In this document: one piece after another, positions 35,251 through 43,986 of the stretch
Layout of the letters: every line of letters begins with the position of its first letter
Position numbering within the stretch: the stretch's first letter is position 1
Assembly (NCBI RefSeq): GCF_003019815.1
Contig: NZ_CP027773.1
Coordinates: 1,003,001 to 1,067,000, forward strand
From: Variovorax sp. PMC12
Lineage (GTDB): Bacteria; Pseudomonadota; Gammaproteobacteria; Burkholderiales; Burkholderiaceae_C
Direction of reading: 5' to 3'
DNA length: 64,000 nt
Translations under genes and position numbers: made by a program
Notes under the pieces: generated by a model
The model's input: only the letters and a program-made list of their open reading frames with translations
Told to the model about the DNA's origin: nothing
The model's database searches: none

Positions 35251-36111
35251 ATGAGCGCCGGATCGAACAGCCAGTTGCTGGTCGCCACGCTGCCGTCGGT
35301 GGAGGCGGAAGTCAATTACTTGAAGGCGGGCGAGGGCCGCCCGGTCAGCTACACCTTCGAGCCGCCGCCCGGCACGCCGTGGGTCACGGGCAAGCTGGAG
35401 CCGCGCCGCGTGGCCATCCGCGACGGCCGGCCGCTGGTGGCGCTGAACGAACTGTCGCTCGACCGCAGCGGCTTCACGCAGATCTCGCACCGCAGCGCGG
35501 TGGCCGACTTCTCGCATGACGCCACCATCCGCGACATCTACTACCGCGAGTCCGAGGCGCTGCTGCGCGACATCACGGGCGCCGAGAAGATCGTGGTGTT
35601 CGACCACACGCTGCGCGACAGCGCCCAGGGCTCGCGCCGCACGGCCGACCTGCGCGAGCCGGTGCGCCGCGTGCACAACGACCAGACTTTCGTCTCCGCG
35701 CCGCGCCGCGTGCGCGACCACCTGCCGCCCGAAGAAGCGGCGGAGCGCCTGAAGCACCGCTTCGCCATCGTCAACCTCTGGCGCCCGCTGGCCACGGTGG
35801 AGCGGCTGCCGCTCGCGCTGTGCGACGCGCGCTCCATCGCCTTGGAAGACATGGTGCCCGGCGACCTCGTCTATCCCGACAAGGTCGGCGAGATCTATTC
35901 GTTCACCTACAACCCCGCCCACCGCTGGTACTGGTTTCCGCGGCTTCGGCCCGACGAGGCGCTGGTGCTGAAAATCTACGACTCGCGCGAGGACGGCACC
36001 GCGCGCTTCACCGCGCACACCGCCTTCGAAGACCCCGGCAGCGCGCCCGAAGCGCCGCCGCGCCGCAGCATCGAGCTGCGCGCGCTGGTGTTCTGGCCCG
36101 CCGCCAAATGA
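35251..36111 (+). CDS. CmcJ/NvfI-family oxidoreductase
   Basis: The 286-residue protein resembles the family named after cephamycin CmcJ and the fungal NvfI, also related to AsaB and gibberellin desaturases. It shows Val-Phe-Asp-His-Thr-Leu-Arg near residue 113, Val-His-Asn-Asp-Gln-Thr near 137, and Asn-Leu-Trp-Arg-Pro-Leu near 172, with His/Asp positions that could bind iron. The C-terminal third has Trp-Tyr-Trp-Phe-Pro. Members carry out hydroxylation, desaturation or coupled reduction in natural-product pathways. An AGGAG ribosome site precedes the ATG. Its stop overlaps the LLM gene start (ATGA). Confidence 0.82.
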   Translation: MSAGSNSQLLVATLPSVEAEVNYLKAGEGRPVSYTFEPPPGTPWVTGKLEPRRVAIRDGRPLVALNELSLDRSGFTQISHRSAVADFSHDATIRDIYYRESEALLRDITGAEKIVVFDHTLRDSAQGSRRTADLREPVRRVHNDQTFVSAPRRVRDHLPPEEAAERLKHRFAIVNLWRPLATVERLPLALCDARSIALEDMVPGDLVYPDKVGEIYSFTYNPAHRWYWFPRLRPDEALVLKIYDSREDGTARFTAHTAFEDPGSAPEAPPRRSIELRALVFWPAAK

Positions 36112-37439
36112 GCGCGGGCAGGCAACTGCGGCTGGGTGCGTTCATGCGCCCGGTGAGCATCCACACCGGCGCGTGGCGCTACCCGGGCGCATGGCCCGAT
36201 GCCAACTTCAACTTCGCGCGCATCAGGCAACTGGCGCAGACGCTGGAGCGCGGCCGCTTCGACGCCTTCTTCATGGCCGACCACCTGGCCGTGCTGAACA
36301 TGCCGATCGAGGCGCTGCAGCGCAGCCACACGGTGACTTCGTTCGAGCCGTTCACGCTGCTGTCGGCGCTGGCGCAGCACACGCAGCACATCGGGCTGGT
36401 GGCCACCGCTTCGACCACCTTCGACGAGCCTTTTCACATCGCGCGCCGCTTCGCCTCGCTCGACCACCTGAGCGAAGGGCGCGCGGGCTGGAACATCGTC
36501 ACCACCTCCAACCCGGACGCCGCGCTGAACTTCGGCCGCGAAGACCACATAGAACACGACGAGCGCTATGCCCGCGCCCGCGAGTTCTACGACGTGGTCA
36601 CGGGCCTTTGGGACAGCTGGGCCGACGACGCTTTCGAGCGCGACGTGGAGAGCGGCCGCTTCTTCGACCCCGCGCGGATGCACGTGCTGAACCACAAGGG
36701 CAAGTACCTGTCCGTGCGTGGGCCGCTGCACATCGCGCGGCCGGTGCAGGGCTGGCCGGTGATCGTGCAGGCCGGCGCGTCGGAGCCCGGCCGGCAACTT
36801 GCCGCCGAGACCGCCGAGGTGGTGTTCTCCGCGCCAGGCACGCTGGAGAACGCCAGGCGCTTCTATGCGGACGTGAAGGGCCGCATGCAGAAGATCGGCC
36901 GCGAGCGCGACCATCTCAAGATCCTGCCGGGCGCCTTAGTGGTGGTCGGCGACACGGTGGAGGAGGCCAGGGCCATCCGTGCCCGGCTCGACAGCCTGGT
37001 GCACTACGACAGCGCCATCGCCTCGCTCTCCATCGCGCTCGGCCACGATGCCTCCGGGTTCGACCCCGACGCGCCCTTGCCCGAAGTGCCCGAGACCAAC
37101 GCGAGCCAGAGCGGGCGCGAGCGCGTGATCGACCTGGCTCGGCGCGAGAACCTCACGGTGCGGCAGCTGGCCCAGCGCCTGGGCGGCTACGGCGGCCTGG
37201 CTTTCGTCGGCACGCCGCAAAGCATTGCCGACGAGATGCAGGAATGGCTGGAGGCCGAAGGCTGCGACGGCTTCAACGTGATGTTCCCGTGGCTGCCCGG
37301 CGGCCTCGATGCCTTCGTCGACAAGGTGGTGCCCGAACTGCAGCGCCGCGGCATCTTCCGGCGCGAGTACGAAGGTCGTACCTTGCGCGAGAACCTCGGC
37401 CTGCCGCGCCCGGCCAACCGATTCTTTGCCCAGAATTAG
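36108..37439 (+). CDS. LLM-class flavin-dependent monooxygenase (NtaA/SnaA/DszA group)
   Basis: The 443-residue protein has the bacterial luciferase-like fold of the NtaA/SnaA/SoxA/DszA group: Ala-Trp-Arg-Tyr-Pro-Gly near residue 22, Phe-Met-Ala-Asp-His-Leu-Ala near 54, Gly-Trp-Asn-Ile-Val-Thr-Thr near 125 and Val-Gln-Ala-Gly-Ala-Ser near 220. It uses reduced FMN, supplied by a separate reductase, to oxygenate a substrate such as an aminopolycarboxylate or a sulfur compound. It is translationally coupled to the CmcJ-like gene. No flavin reductase is seen next to it. Confidence 0.9.
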   Translation: MSAGRQLRLGAFMRPVSIHTGAWRYPGAWPDANFNFARIRQLAQTLERGRFDAFFMADHLAVLNMPIEALQRSHTVTSFEPFTLLSALAQHTQHIGLVATASTTFDEPFHIARRFASLDHLSEGRAGWNIVTTSNPDAALNFGREDHIEHDERYARAREFYDVVTGLWDSWADDAFERDVESGRFFDPARMHVLNHKGKYLSVRGPLHIARPVQGWPVIVQAGASEPGRQLAAETAEVVFSAPGTLENARRFYADVKGRMQKIGRERDHLKILPGALVVVGDTVEEARAIRARLDSLVHYDSAIASLSIALGHDASGFDPDAPLPEVPETNASQSGRERVIDLARRENLTVRQLAQRLGGYGGLAFVGTPQSIADEMQEWLEAEGCDGFNVMFPWLPGGLDAFVDKVVPELQRRGIFRREYEGRTLRENLGLPRPANRFFAQN

Positions 37440-37500
37440 CGCCGCCTGAGCGCAGACCCCACGGCTGCAGCGATTGCCGCGCTTGGCGACAATCGGGTCA

Positions 37501-38715
37501 ATGCGTTCTTCTCCTTTCTTCAAGATGGCCCTGTTGCTGGGCCTGCTCTCGGCCATCGGGCCATTCGCCATCGACATGTACCTGCCGGCGCTGCCCGCCA
37601 TCGGACAGAGCCTGCATGCCGACATCGGCGCGGTGCAGATGAGCCTCACGGCGTTCTTCCTGTCGCTCGGCGCGGGCCAGCTTCTCTACGGGCCGATCTC
37701 CGACATGGTCGGGCGCAAGCCGCCGCTGTACGCCGGGCTGGTGCTGTTCGCGCTGGCGAGCGTGGGCTGTGCCATGGCCACCGACATCCAGACGCTGATC
37801 GTGCTGCGCTTCGTCCAGGGCCTGGGCGCCGCCGCCGGCATGGCGATTCCGCGCGCGGTGGTGCGCGACCTGCACACCGGCACCGACGCGGCGCGGCTGA
37901 TGTCGCTGCTGATGCTGGTGTTCAGCGTGTCGCCGATCCTTGCGCCGCTCGCGGGCAGCGCGGTCATCGCCTTCGCCGGCTGGCGCGGCGTGTTCTGGGC
38001 CGTGACCATCGCGGCGGTGGCGGGCCTGGCCATGATGGTCAAGCTGCTCGACGAGACGCGCCCGGCCTCCGAGCGCGTGGAAAGCAGCCTGGGCGGCGCG
38101 CTTTCGGCCTACTGGCTGCTGCTGCGCGACCGGCACTACCTTGGGCTGGTGTTCATCGGCAGCTTCGCGATGGCGGGCTTCTTCACCTACCTGGCCAATT
38201 CGTCGTTCGTGATGATCGACCACTACGGTCTGTCGCCCGCGCTGTACAGCGTGGCCTTCGGCGTTAACGCCGCTGCCTTCATCGCGGCGTCGCAGTTCAC
38301 GGGGGCGCTGGGCGAGCGCTACGGGCTGGTCAACCTGGTGAAGTTCGGCGTGGTCTGCTGCGGCGTGGCGATGGTCGCGATGTTCGTGTACTTCGCGGCG
38401 GGCGGCGACAGCATCTGGGTGCTCATCGTCCTGTATTTCATCGCCTCGGGTTTCATGGGGCTGGTGATTCCTACCACCGGCGTGCTGGCGCTCGAAATGC
38501 ACGGTGCCATCGCGGGCACCGCCTCGGCGCTGCTCGGCACGCTGCAGATGCTGACGGGCGCGCTGGCGATGGCGCTGGTGGGCCTCTTCACCGACGGCCG
38601 CCCGCTGCCGATGGTGGCCGGCATGGCCGCCGGCGCCCTGATCGCGCTGGTGCTGACCTGGCTCACGCTGGGCGGCGTGCGCTCCGAACCCGCCGCGCGG
38701 GCGCAGCAGGCCTGA
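37501..38715 (+). CDS. Bcr/CflA-family multidrug MFS exporter
   Basis: The 404-residue protein has 12 membrane segments and the Bcr/CflA signatures Pro-Phe-Ala-Ile-Asp-Met-Tyr-Leu-Pro-Ala-Leu-Pro near residue 22 and Gly-Gln-Leu-x-Tyr-Gly-Pro-x-Ser-Asp-x-x-Gly-Arg-Lys near 60. It exports drugs such as chloramphenicol or bicyclomycin in exchange for protons. It follows the LLM monooxygenase by 61 bases and could export that cluster's product. It is followed 3 bases later by a second exporter. Confidence 0.92.
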   Translation: MRSSPFFKMALLLGLLSAIGPFAIDMYLPALPAIGQSLHADIGAVQMSLTAFFLSLGAGQLLYGPISDMVGRKPPLYAGLVLFALASVGCAMATDIQTLIVLRFVQGLGAAAGMAIPRAVVRDLHTGTDAARLMSLLMLVFSVSPILAPLAGSAVIAFAGWRGVFWAVTIAAVAGLAMMVKLLDETRPASERVESSLGGALSAYWLLLRDRHYLGLVFIGSFAMAGFFTYLANSSFVMIDHYGLSPALYSVAFGVNAAAFIAASQFTGALGERYGLVNLVKFGVVCCGVAMVAMFVYFAAGGDSIWVLIVLYFIASGFMGLVIPTTGVLALEMHGAIAGTASALLGTLQMLTGALAMALVGLFTDGRPLPMVAGMAAGALIALVLTWLTLGGVRSEPAARAQQA

Positions 38716-38718
38716 GCG

Positions 38719-40176
38719 ATGAACACCGTGCGCGCAGGCACTGCGCTTCCGGCGAACGAAGGCACACCGGGCCCGGTGCCCATCGACGGGCTGGCCCCGC
38801 GCGAGCGCCGCTGGGCGATGCTGGTGATCGTGCTCGGGCTGATCGTGTCGGTGCTCGACGGCACCATCGTCAACCTGGCGCTGCCGGGCATTGCGCGCGA
38901 GCTTCAGGCCAGCCCGTCCCAGGCGATCTGGGTGGTCAACGCGTACCAGATCGCCACGCTGGTCATGCTGCTTCCGCTGGCGTCGCTGGGCGACCTGGTC
39001 GGCTACCGGCGGGTGTACCTCGTGGGGCTGGCGGTGTTCACGCTGTCGTCGCTGGCCGCCACCTTCGCCAATTCGCTCGCCACGCTGACCGCCGCGCGTG
39101 CATTCCAGGGGCTGGGCGCGGCCGGCATCATGAGCGTGAACGCGGCGCTGGTGCGGCTGACGTACCCCTCGTCGCAGCTGGGCAAGGGCATGGCGCTGAA
39201 TTCGCTGGTGGTGGCCACCTCGTCGGTGGCCGGGCCCTCGGTGGCGGCGGCGATTCTTTCGGTGGCTTCGTGGCCGTGGCTCTTTGCCATCAATGTGCCG
39301 CTGGGCATCGTGACCTTCGCGCTGGGCATGCGGGCGCTGCCGTTCAACCGGGTGGCGCCGGCCGCCGGGCTGCGCTTTTCGCCGGTGGACGTGGCGCTCA
39401 ACGTGCTGATGTTCTCGCTGGTGTTCCTGGGTGTCGACCGGCTGGGCGTGCGTGAGGGCGGGGTGCAGGGCGCCGGCGGCTCGCAGGCCTCGGCCTGGGG
39501 CATCCTGCTGGCCGGGCTTGCGGTGGGTTTCGTCTACCTGCGGCGGCAGCGCAGGCAGGCGGTGCCGCTTTTCCCCATCGACCTGCTGCGCATTCCGGTG
39601 TTCGCGCTGTCCATGGGCACTTCGGTGGCGGCGTTCTGCGCTCAGATGCTGGCGTACATCGCGCTGCCGTTCCTGCTGCTCGACGCCTACGGCCGCAGCC
39701 ACATCGAGGCCGGCCTGCTCATCACCGCGTGGCCGCTGGGCATCGTGGTCATGGCGCCCATTGCGGGGCGGCTGATCGGGCGCTACCCCGACGGGCTGCT
39801 GGGCGGCATCGGCCTGGCTTTGCTGGCCGGCGGCCTGGCGCTGCTGGCGGCGCTGCCGGCACACCCGGGCAATGCCGACATCGCCTGGCGCATGGCGTTG
39901 TGCGGCCTGGGCTTCGGGCTGTTCCAGTCGCCCAACAACCACACCATCGTGACTTCGCCGCCGGCGCACCGCAGCGGTGCGGCCAGCGGCATGCTGGGCA
40001 CGGCCCGGCTGACCGGGCAGACGCTGGGCGCCGTGGTGCTGGCGGCGGTCTTCAGCCTCTGGAGTCCGCACGGCGGGCACGGCCCGGTGGTCGCGCTGGT
40101 GCTGGCGGCGTGCTGCGCGGCGGTGGCGGCGGTCTTCAGCAGCTTGCGCCTCAAGACGACAAAACCGGGCGGCTGA
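38719..40176 (+). CDS. DHA2-family MFS exporter (EmrB/QacA type)
   Basis: The 485-residue protein has about 14 membrane segments with Leu-Asp-Gly-Thr-Ile-Val-Asn-Leu-Ala-Leu-Pro near residue 47, the DHA2 motif, and Gly-Asp-Leu-Val-Gly-Tyr-Arg-Arg in loop 2-3. The ATG is three bases after the previous stop and pqiA starts 20 bases after its own stop, so two exporters and the pqi genes may form one transcript. No EmrA-like adaptor is present. Confidence 0.9.
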   Translation: MNTVRAGTALPANEGTPGPVPIDGLAPRERRWAMLVIVLGLIVSVLDGTIVNLALPGIARELQASPSQAIWVVNAYQIATLVMLLPLASLGDLVGYRRVYLVGLAVFTLSSLAATFANSLATLTAARAFQGLGAAGIMSVNAALVRLTYPSSQLGKGMALNSLVVATSSVAGPSVAAAILSVASWPWLFAINVPLGIVTFALGMRALPFNRVAPAAGLRFSPVDVALNVLMFSLVFLGVDRLGVREGGVQGAGGSQASAWGILLAGLAVGFVYLRRQRRQAVPLFPIDLLRIPVFALSMGTSVAAFCAQMLAYIALPFLLLDAYGRSHIEAGLLITAWPLGIVVMAPIAGRLIGRYPDGLLGGIGLALLAGGLALLAALPAHPGNADIAWRMALCGLGFGLFQSPNNHTIVTSPPAHRSGAASGMLGTARLTGQTLGAVVLAAVFSLWSPHGGHGPVVALVLAACCAAVAAVFSSLRLKTTKPGG

Positions 40177-40196
40177 ATGAGTTAGGGTGCTGACCT

Positions 40197-40844
40197 ATGA
40201 AGGAAGTACCTGACACGGTGGTCTGCCCCGGCTGCGACGCGATCTACAGCCGCGCGCCGCTGCAGCCGCGCGACGTGGCGCATTGCCCGCGCTGCGGCAC
40301 CGAGCTGGCGCGGCACCCCGGCCAGCAGCAGCGCCGCATCCTTCCGCTGACGGTGGCCTGCCTGATCATGTTCGCCATCGCCAACCTGTTTCCCATCGTC
40401 GAGATCGAGCTGCAGGGCCTGCGCAGCCAGACCACGCTGGCCGGCGCGGTGGTGGCGCTGACCGCCGAGGGCATGTCGGTGGTGGCGCTGCTGGTGCTGG
40501 CCACGACCATTCTTTTTCCGTTCCTGCAGCTGTGCATCCTGGCCTACCTGCTGGTGCCGCTGAGCCGCGAGCGCCGGCCCGCAGGCTTCGCGCTGCTGGT
40601 GCGGGCGATGCAGTCGCTGCGGCCCTGGGGAATGATCGAAGTGTTCCTGCTGGGCGTGCTGGTGGCCATCGTCAAGCTGTCGAGCATGGCCACCGTGGTG
40701 CCGGGGCCGGCGCTCTGGGCCTTCATGGCGCTCACGGTCATGCTGACGGCGGTGCTCTCGTTCAACCCCGGCGCGTTCTGGGAAATGACCTTCCGGCCGA
40801 AGGCGCCCGATGCCGGCACGGACGAGGGCGGGGCCTCCGCATGA
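40197..40844 (+). CDS. pqiA: PqiA-type protein, N-terminal half homologue
   Basis: The 215-residue protein carries one zinc-ribbon (Cys11-x2-Cys14 and Cys-x2-Cys near residues 30-33) followed by four membrane helices, i.e. one PqiA repeat. E. coli PqiA has two such repeats in one 417-residue chain. Here they are two genes joined by an ATGA overlap. PqiA is the inner-membrane partner of the PqiB MCE tunnel that moves lipids between inner and outer membranes. The first half is cysteine-intact. Confidence 0.9.
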   Translation: MKEVPDTVVCPGCDAIYSRAPLQPRDVAHCPRCGTELARHPGQQQRRILPLTVACLIMFAIANLFPIVEIELQGLRSQTTLAGAVVALTAEGMSVVALLVLATTILFPFLQLCILAYLLVPLSRERRPAGFALLVRAMQSLRPWGMIEVFLLGVLVAIVKLSSMATVVPGPALWAFMALTVMLTAVLSFNPGAFWEMTFRPKAPDAGTDEGGASA

Positions 40845-41584
40845 AGTTTTTTCCCTTTCGCAGGGCCGCCCGGGAAGAGCACGCCCATGACGGCCACGAG
40901 GACGATGACGCCCCGGTCGCCACCGCCGCGTCCCTCGGCCTGATGGCCTGCCGGCACTGCGGCGCGGTATGGAAGGACGCGCAAGAGGGCGAGGCCTGCG
41001 GCCGGTGCGGCACCCGTCTGCACACGCGCAAGCCGCAGAGCCTGAACCGCACCTGGGCCTTCCTGATCGCGGCCTGCATGATGTACATACCGGCCAACCT
41101 GCTGCCGGTGATGATCACGCGCACGCTGTTCGGCGCGCAGTACGACACCATCCTGAGCGGCGTGATCTATTTCTGGGTGTCGGGCGCCTACGGGCTCGCG
41201 GCCATCGTCTTCATCGCCAGCTTCCTGGTGCCGCTGTTCAAGCTCGCGGTCCTGCTGCTGCTCGTGGTGCTGGCGCAGCGGGGCAGCACCTGGCGCCAGC
41301 GCGAGCGGGCAAGGCTTTATCACATCATCGAGGTCATCGGCCGCTGGTCGATGCTCGACGTGTTCGTGGTGTCGCTGCTGACCGGGCTGGTGCAGATCCA
41401 GGGTTTCGCGGTCATCACCGCGGGCGTGGGCATCGCGGCCTTCGGGTCGGTGGTGGTGCTCACGATGCTGGCTTCGCTGAGCTTCGATCCGAAGCTCACC
41501 TGGGACAGCAAGGAAGAGCAGGCCCTCGCCGAGGGCCGGGACGTTCCGCAGGAACATGGCAAAAGGGACGAGAAACCAGCATGA
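40841..41584 (+). CDS. pqiA: PqiA-type protein, C-terminal half homologue
   Basis: The 247-residue protein has a charged N-terminus (His/Asp-rich, about residues 10-25), a zinc-ribbon Cys-x2-Cys ... Cys-x2-Cys near residues 37-60 and four membrane helices. It is the second PqiA repeat as a free-standing protein. Its ATG overlaps the first half's stop and its stop overlaps pqiB's ATG, so the two halves should be made in equal amounts and probably pair in the membrane. Confidence 0.9.
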   Translation: MKFFPFRRAAREEHAHDGHEDDDAPVATAASLGLMACRHCGAVWKDAQEGEACGRCGTRLHTRKPQSLNRTWAFLIAACMMYIPANLLPVMITRTLFGAQYDTILSGVIYFWVSGAYGLAAIVFIASFLVPLFKLAVLLLLVVLAQRGSTWRQRERARLYHIIEVIGRWSMLDVFVVSLLTGLVQIQGFAVITAGVGIAAFGSVVVLTMLASLSFDPKLTWDSKEEQALAEGRDVPQEHGKRDEKPA

Positions 41585-43233
41585 GTGAACCAGAGCAACC
41601 GCAAGACGACAAACCGGCGCCACCCGCGCTCCCCAGGCCGCGCGTGGCGCGACGGCGCGAGTGGCTGCCATCGCTGATCTGGCTGATTCCCATCGTCGCG
41701 GCGCTGGTCGGCATCACGCTGGTGGCGCGCATCCTGATGGAGCGCGGCCCCGAGGTGGTGCTGACCTTCAAGACCGCCGAAGGCCTGGAGGCCGGCAAGA
41801 CCGCCGTCAAGTACAAGGACGTGCAGATCGGCCTCGTCACGCGCCTGCGGCTGGCACGCGACCGCTCGCACGTGCGCGTGCTGGTGCAGTTCAACAAGGA
41901 TGCCGAGAGCTTCACCGCATCGGACTCGCGCTTCTGGGTGGTGCGCCCCCGGCTGGACACCTCGGGCATCTCGGGGCTGAACACCTTGCTCTCGGGGGCC
42001 TACATCGGCGCCGACGCGGGCGTGTCGAAGGAAACCTCGGGCGAATTCACCGGGCTCGAAACCCCGCCCATCGTCACGCGCGACGACTCGGGCCAGCAGT
42101 TCCTGCTGCGCGCCAACGACATCGGCTCGCTGGACGTGGGCTCTCCGGTGTATTTCAGGCGCGTCAAGGTCGGGCAGGTGGCCGCCTACGAACTCGACGG
42201 CGACGGGCGCGGCGTGACCATTCGCGTGTTCATCAACGCGCCCTACGACAAGTTCGTCGGCATGAACACGCGCTTCTGGCAGGCCAGCGGCATCGACGCG
42301 CAGCTCAGCGCCAGCGGCTTCACGCTGCGCACGCAGTCGCTCGCAACCATCTTGCTGGGCGGCATCGCGTTCCAGGCACCGGACGACGCGATGGGTCCGT
42401 TGGCCAAGGCCAACGCATCGTTCACGCTGGCGCAGGACGAGGCCACGGCCATGAAGGAACCCGACGGCCCCTCGCAGACGCTGCTGATGTACTTCAACCA
42501 GTCGCTGCGCGGCCTGACGCCGGGCGCGCCGGTCGACTTCCGCGGCGTGGTGATCGGCGAGGTCAAGTCGATCGGCGTGGAGTTCGACCGCGCCGAGCGC
42601 GAGTTCCGCATGCCGGTGCTGGTGCAGGTCTACCCCGACCGGCTGCGCCGCAGGGAGAACCACGGCAACGCCGAAGCCACCGAGTCGCGCTCCACGCAGC
42701 AGGAGCGGTTGCGCTTCCTGGCGGAGAAGGGCCTGCGCGCCCAGCTGCGCAACGGCAACCTGCTGACCGGGCAGGTCTACGTGGCGCTCGACTTCTTCCC
42801 GAAGGCGCCGGCGGCCAGGATCGACGTGACGAAGAACCCGATCGAGCTGCCCACGGTGCCCAACAGCCTCGACGAGATCCAGTCGCAGGTGCAGGAAATC
42901 GCGACCAAGCTCAACAAGGTGCCCTACGAGCAGATCGCGGGCGACCTGCGCACCACGCTCGCCACGCTCAACAAGACGCTGACCGCCGCCGAGCAGACGG
43001 TGAACCGCATCAACAGCGACGTGACGCCTGAACTGGCCGCGGCCATGAAGGACGTGCGCAAGACCGTCAACACCGCGGAGCGCACGCTGGCCGACGACTC
43101 TCCGCTGCAGCAGGACATGCGCCAGACGCTGCGCGAACTGACGCGCGCGGCCGGCTCGGTGCGCGTGCTGACCGACTACCTGGAGCGCCACCCTGAATCG
43201 CTGCTGCGCGGCAAACCGGACGACAAGAAATGA
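41581..43233 (+). CDS. pqiB: PqiB intermembrane transport protein (three MCE/MlaD domains)
   Basis: The 550-residue protein has a Pro-rich cytoplasmic start, one membrane anchor near residues 30-50, and three tandem MCE/MlaD domains (about 55-150, 165-270, 290-430). A C-terminal helical coiled-coil region (about 440-535) follows. In E. coli PqiB hexamers form a syringe-like channel across the periplasm for lipid transport. It overlaps the neighbours on both sides by four bases. The 550 residues match the family length (546 in E. coli). Confidence 0.94.
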   Translation: MSEPEQPQDDKPAPPALPRPRVARRREWLPSLIWLIPIVAALVGITLVARILMERGPEVVLTFKTAEGLEAGKTAVKYKDVQIGLVTRLRLARDRSHVRVLVQFNKDAESFTASDSRFWVVRPRLDTSGISGLNTLLSGAYIGADAGVSKETSGEFTGLETPPIVTRDDSGQQFLLRANDIGSLDVGSPVYFRRVKVGQVAAYELDGDGRGVTIRVFINAPYDKFVGMNTRFWQASGIDAQLSASGFTLRTQSLATILLGGIAFQAPDDAMGPLAKANASFTLAQDEATAMKEPDGPSQTLLMYFNQSLRGLTPGAPVDFRGVVIGEVKSIGVEFDRAEREFRMPVLVQVYPDRLRRRENHGNAEATESRSTQQERLRFLAEKGLRAQLRNGNLLTGQVYVALDFFPKAPAARIDVTKNPIELPTVPNSLDEIQSQVQEIATKLNKVPYEQIAGDLRTTLATLNKTLTAAEQTVNRINSDVTPELAAAMKDVRKTVNTAERTLADDSPLQQDMRQTLRELTRAAGSVRVLTDYLERHPESLLRGKPDDKK

Positions 43234-43847
43234 AGCTGAAACTTGCATTCCTCGCACTGGCGGCCGTGCTCGCGGGCTGCGCCAGCAAGCCCGACAACTA
43301 CTACACGCTCGCCAGCCCGGTGGCCGCGGCCGACGCGGCGCCCTCCACATTGGGCGGCGCGGCGCCGCTGTACATCGAGCTGGCGCCGGTGGCCGTGCCC
43401 GAACGCCTGGCCCGTCCGCAGATGGTGGTGCGCCAGCCCAACGGCAGCGTGCAGGTCGAGGTGCTGGAGCAGCACCGCTGGGCCTCGTCGTTCGAGAACG
43501 AACTGCGCGACGCACTGGCCAGCGGCATCGCCGGGCGGCTCGGTGCGCTCGACGTGACCAAGGGCGGCCGGCAGACGTCGCAGCCGGTGTGGCGCATCGC
43601 GGTGCAGCTGCAGCAGTTCGACGCGGTCGACGGCGGGCGTGTGGACGCCGGCTTCAGCTGGACGCTGCGGCGTTCCGACGAAGCGCGCACGCTGGTGTGC
43701 CAGCTGAACCTCGGCGAAGCCGTGGGCAGCGGCATGGACGCGGTGGCGCGCGGTGCGCAGCGCGTGACCGCCGCGGCGGCAGCGGCCATGGCGCGCAGCG
43801 TGGACGCCGCGCGCGCGAATCCGTCGGCCACCACCTGCGCGAGCTGA
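43230..43847 (+). CDS. pqiC: PqiC outer-membrane lipoprotein (ABC-type transport auxiliary)
   Basis: The 205-residue precursor has a short signal peptide ending in Leu-Ala-Gly-Cys17, the lipobox, followed by Ser-Lys-Pro-Asp-Asn-Tyr-Tyr-Thr-Leu, a hallmark of the PqiC/YmbA family. It anchors the PqiB tunnel at the outer membrane. Its ATG overlaps the pqiB stop. An inverted REP-like pair directly after the stop probably marks the end of the operon. Confidence 0.92.
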   Translation: MKLKLAFLALAAVLAGCASKPDNYYTLASPVAAADAAPSTLGGAAPLYIELAPVAVPERLARPQMVVRQPNGSVQVEVLEQHRWASSFENELRDALASGIAGRLGALDVTKGGRQTSQPVWRIAVQLQQFDAVDGGRVDAGFSWTLRRSDEARTLVCQLNLGEAVGSGMDAVARGAQRVTAAAAAAMARSVDAARANPSATTCAS

Positions 43848-43856
43848 CCCTGCCTT

Positions 43857-43893
43857 TCTCCCTCCCCCTCCGGGGGAGGGCAGGGGTGGGGGC
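43857..43893 (+). repeat. REP-like element, forward copy
   Basis: A GC-rich hairpin (CCCTCCCCC / GGGGGAGGG) followed by a GGGGTGGGGG tail. It is one of two inverted copies in the same gap, the arrangement of bacterial REP/BIME units. Similar CCCTCC...GGAGGG units are common between Comamonadaceae genes (recalled, not searched). Confidence 0.65.
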
Positions 43894-43933
43894 ATCACGG
43901 CGTCTGCAAGAACATGGCGTATCGTGCCGGGGC

Positions 43934-43970
43934 AGCCCCCATCCCGACCTTCCCCCGGAGGGGGAAGGAG
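43934..43970 (-). repeat. REP-like element, inverted copy
   Basis: This is the reverse-oriented partner of the element at 43857-43893, with two or three base differences and a CCCCCATCCCGACC side arm. The pair can fold into a long cruciform and may end rightward pqi transcription or protect its 3' end. It lies 16 bases before the next start codon, close to its AAGGAG ribosome site. Confidence 0.65.
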
Positions 43971-43986
43971 CAAGAAAGGAGATCCC

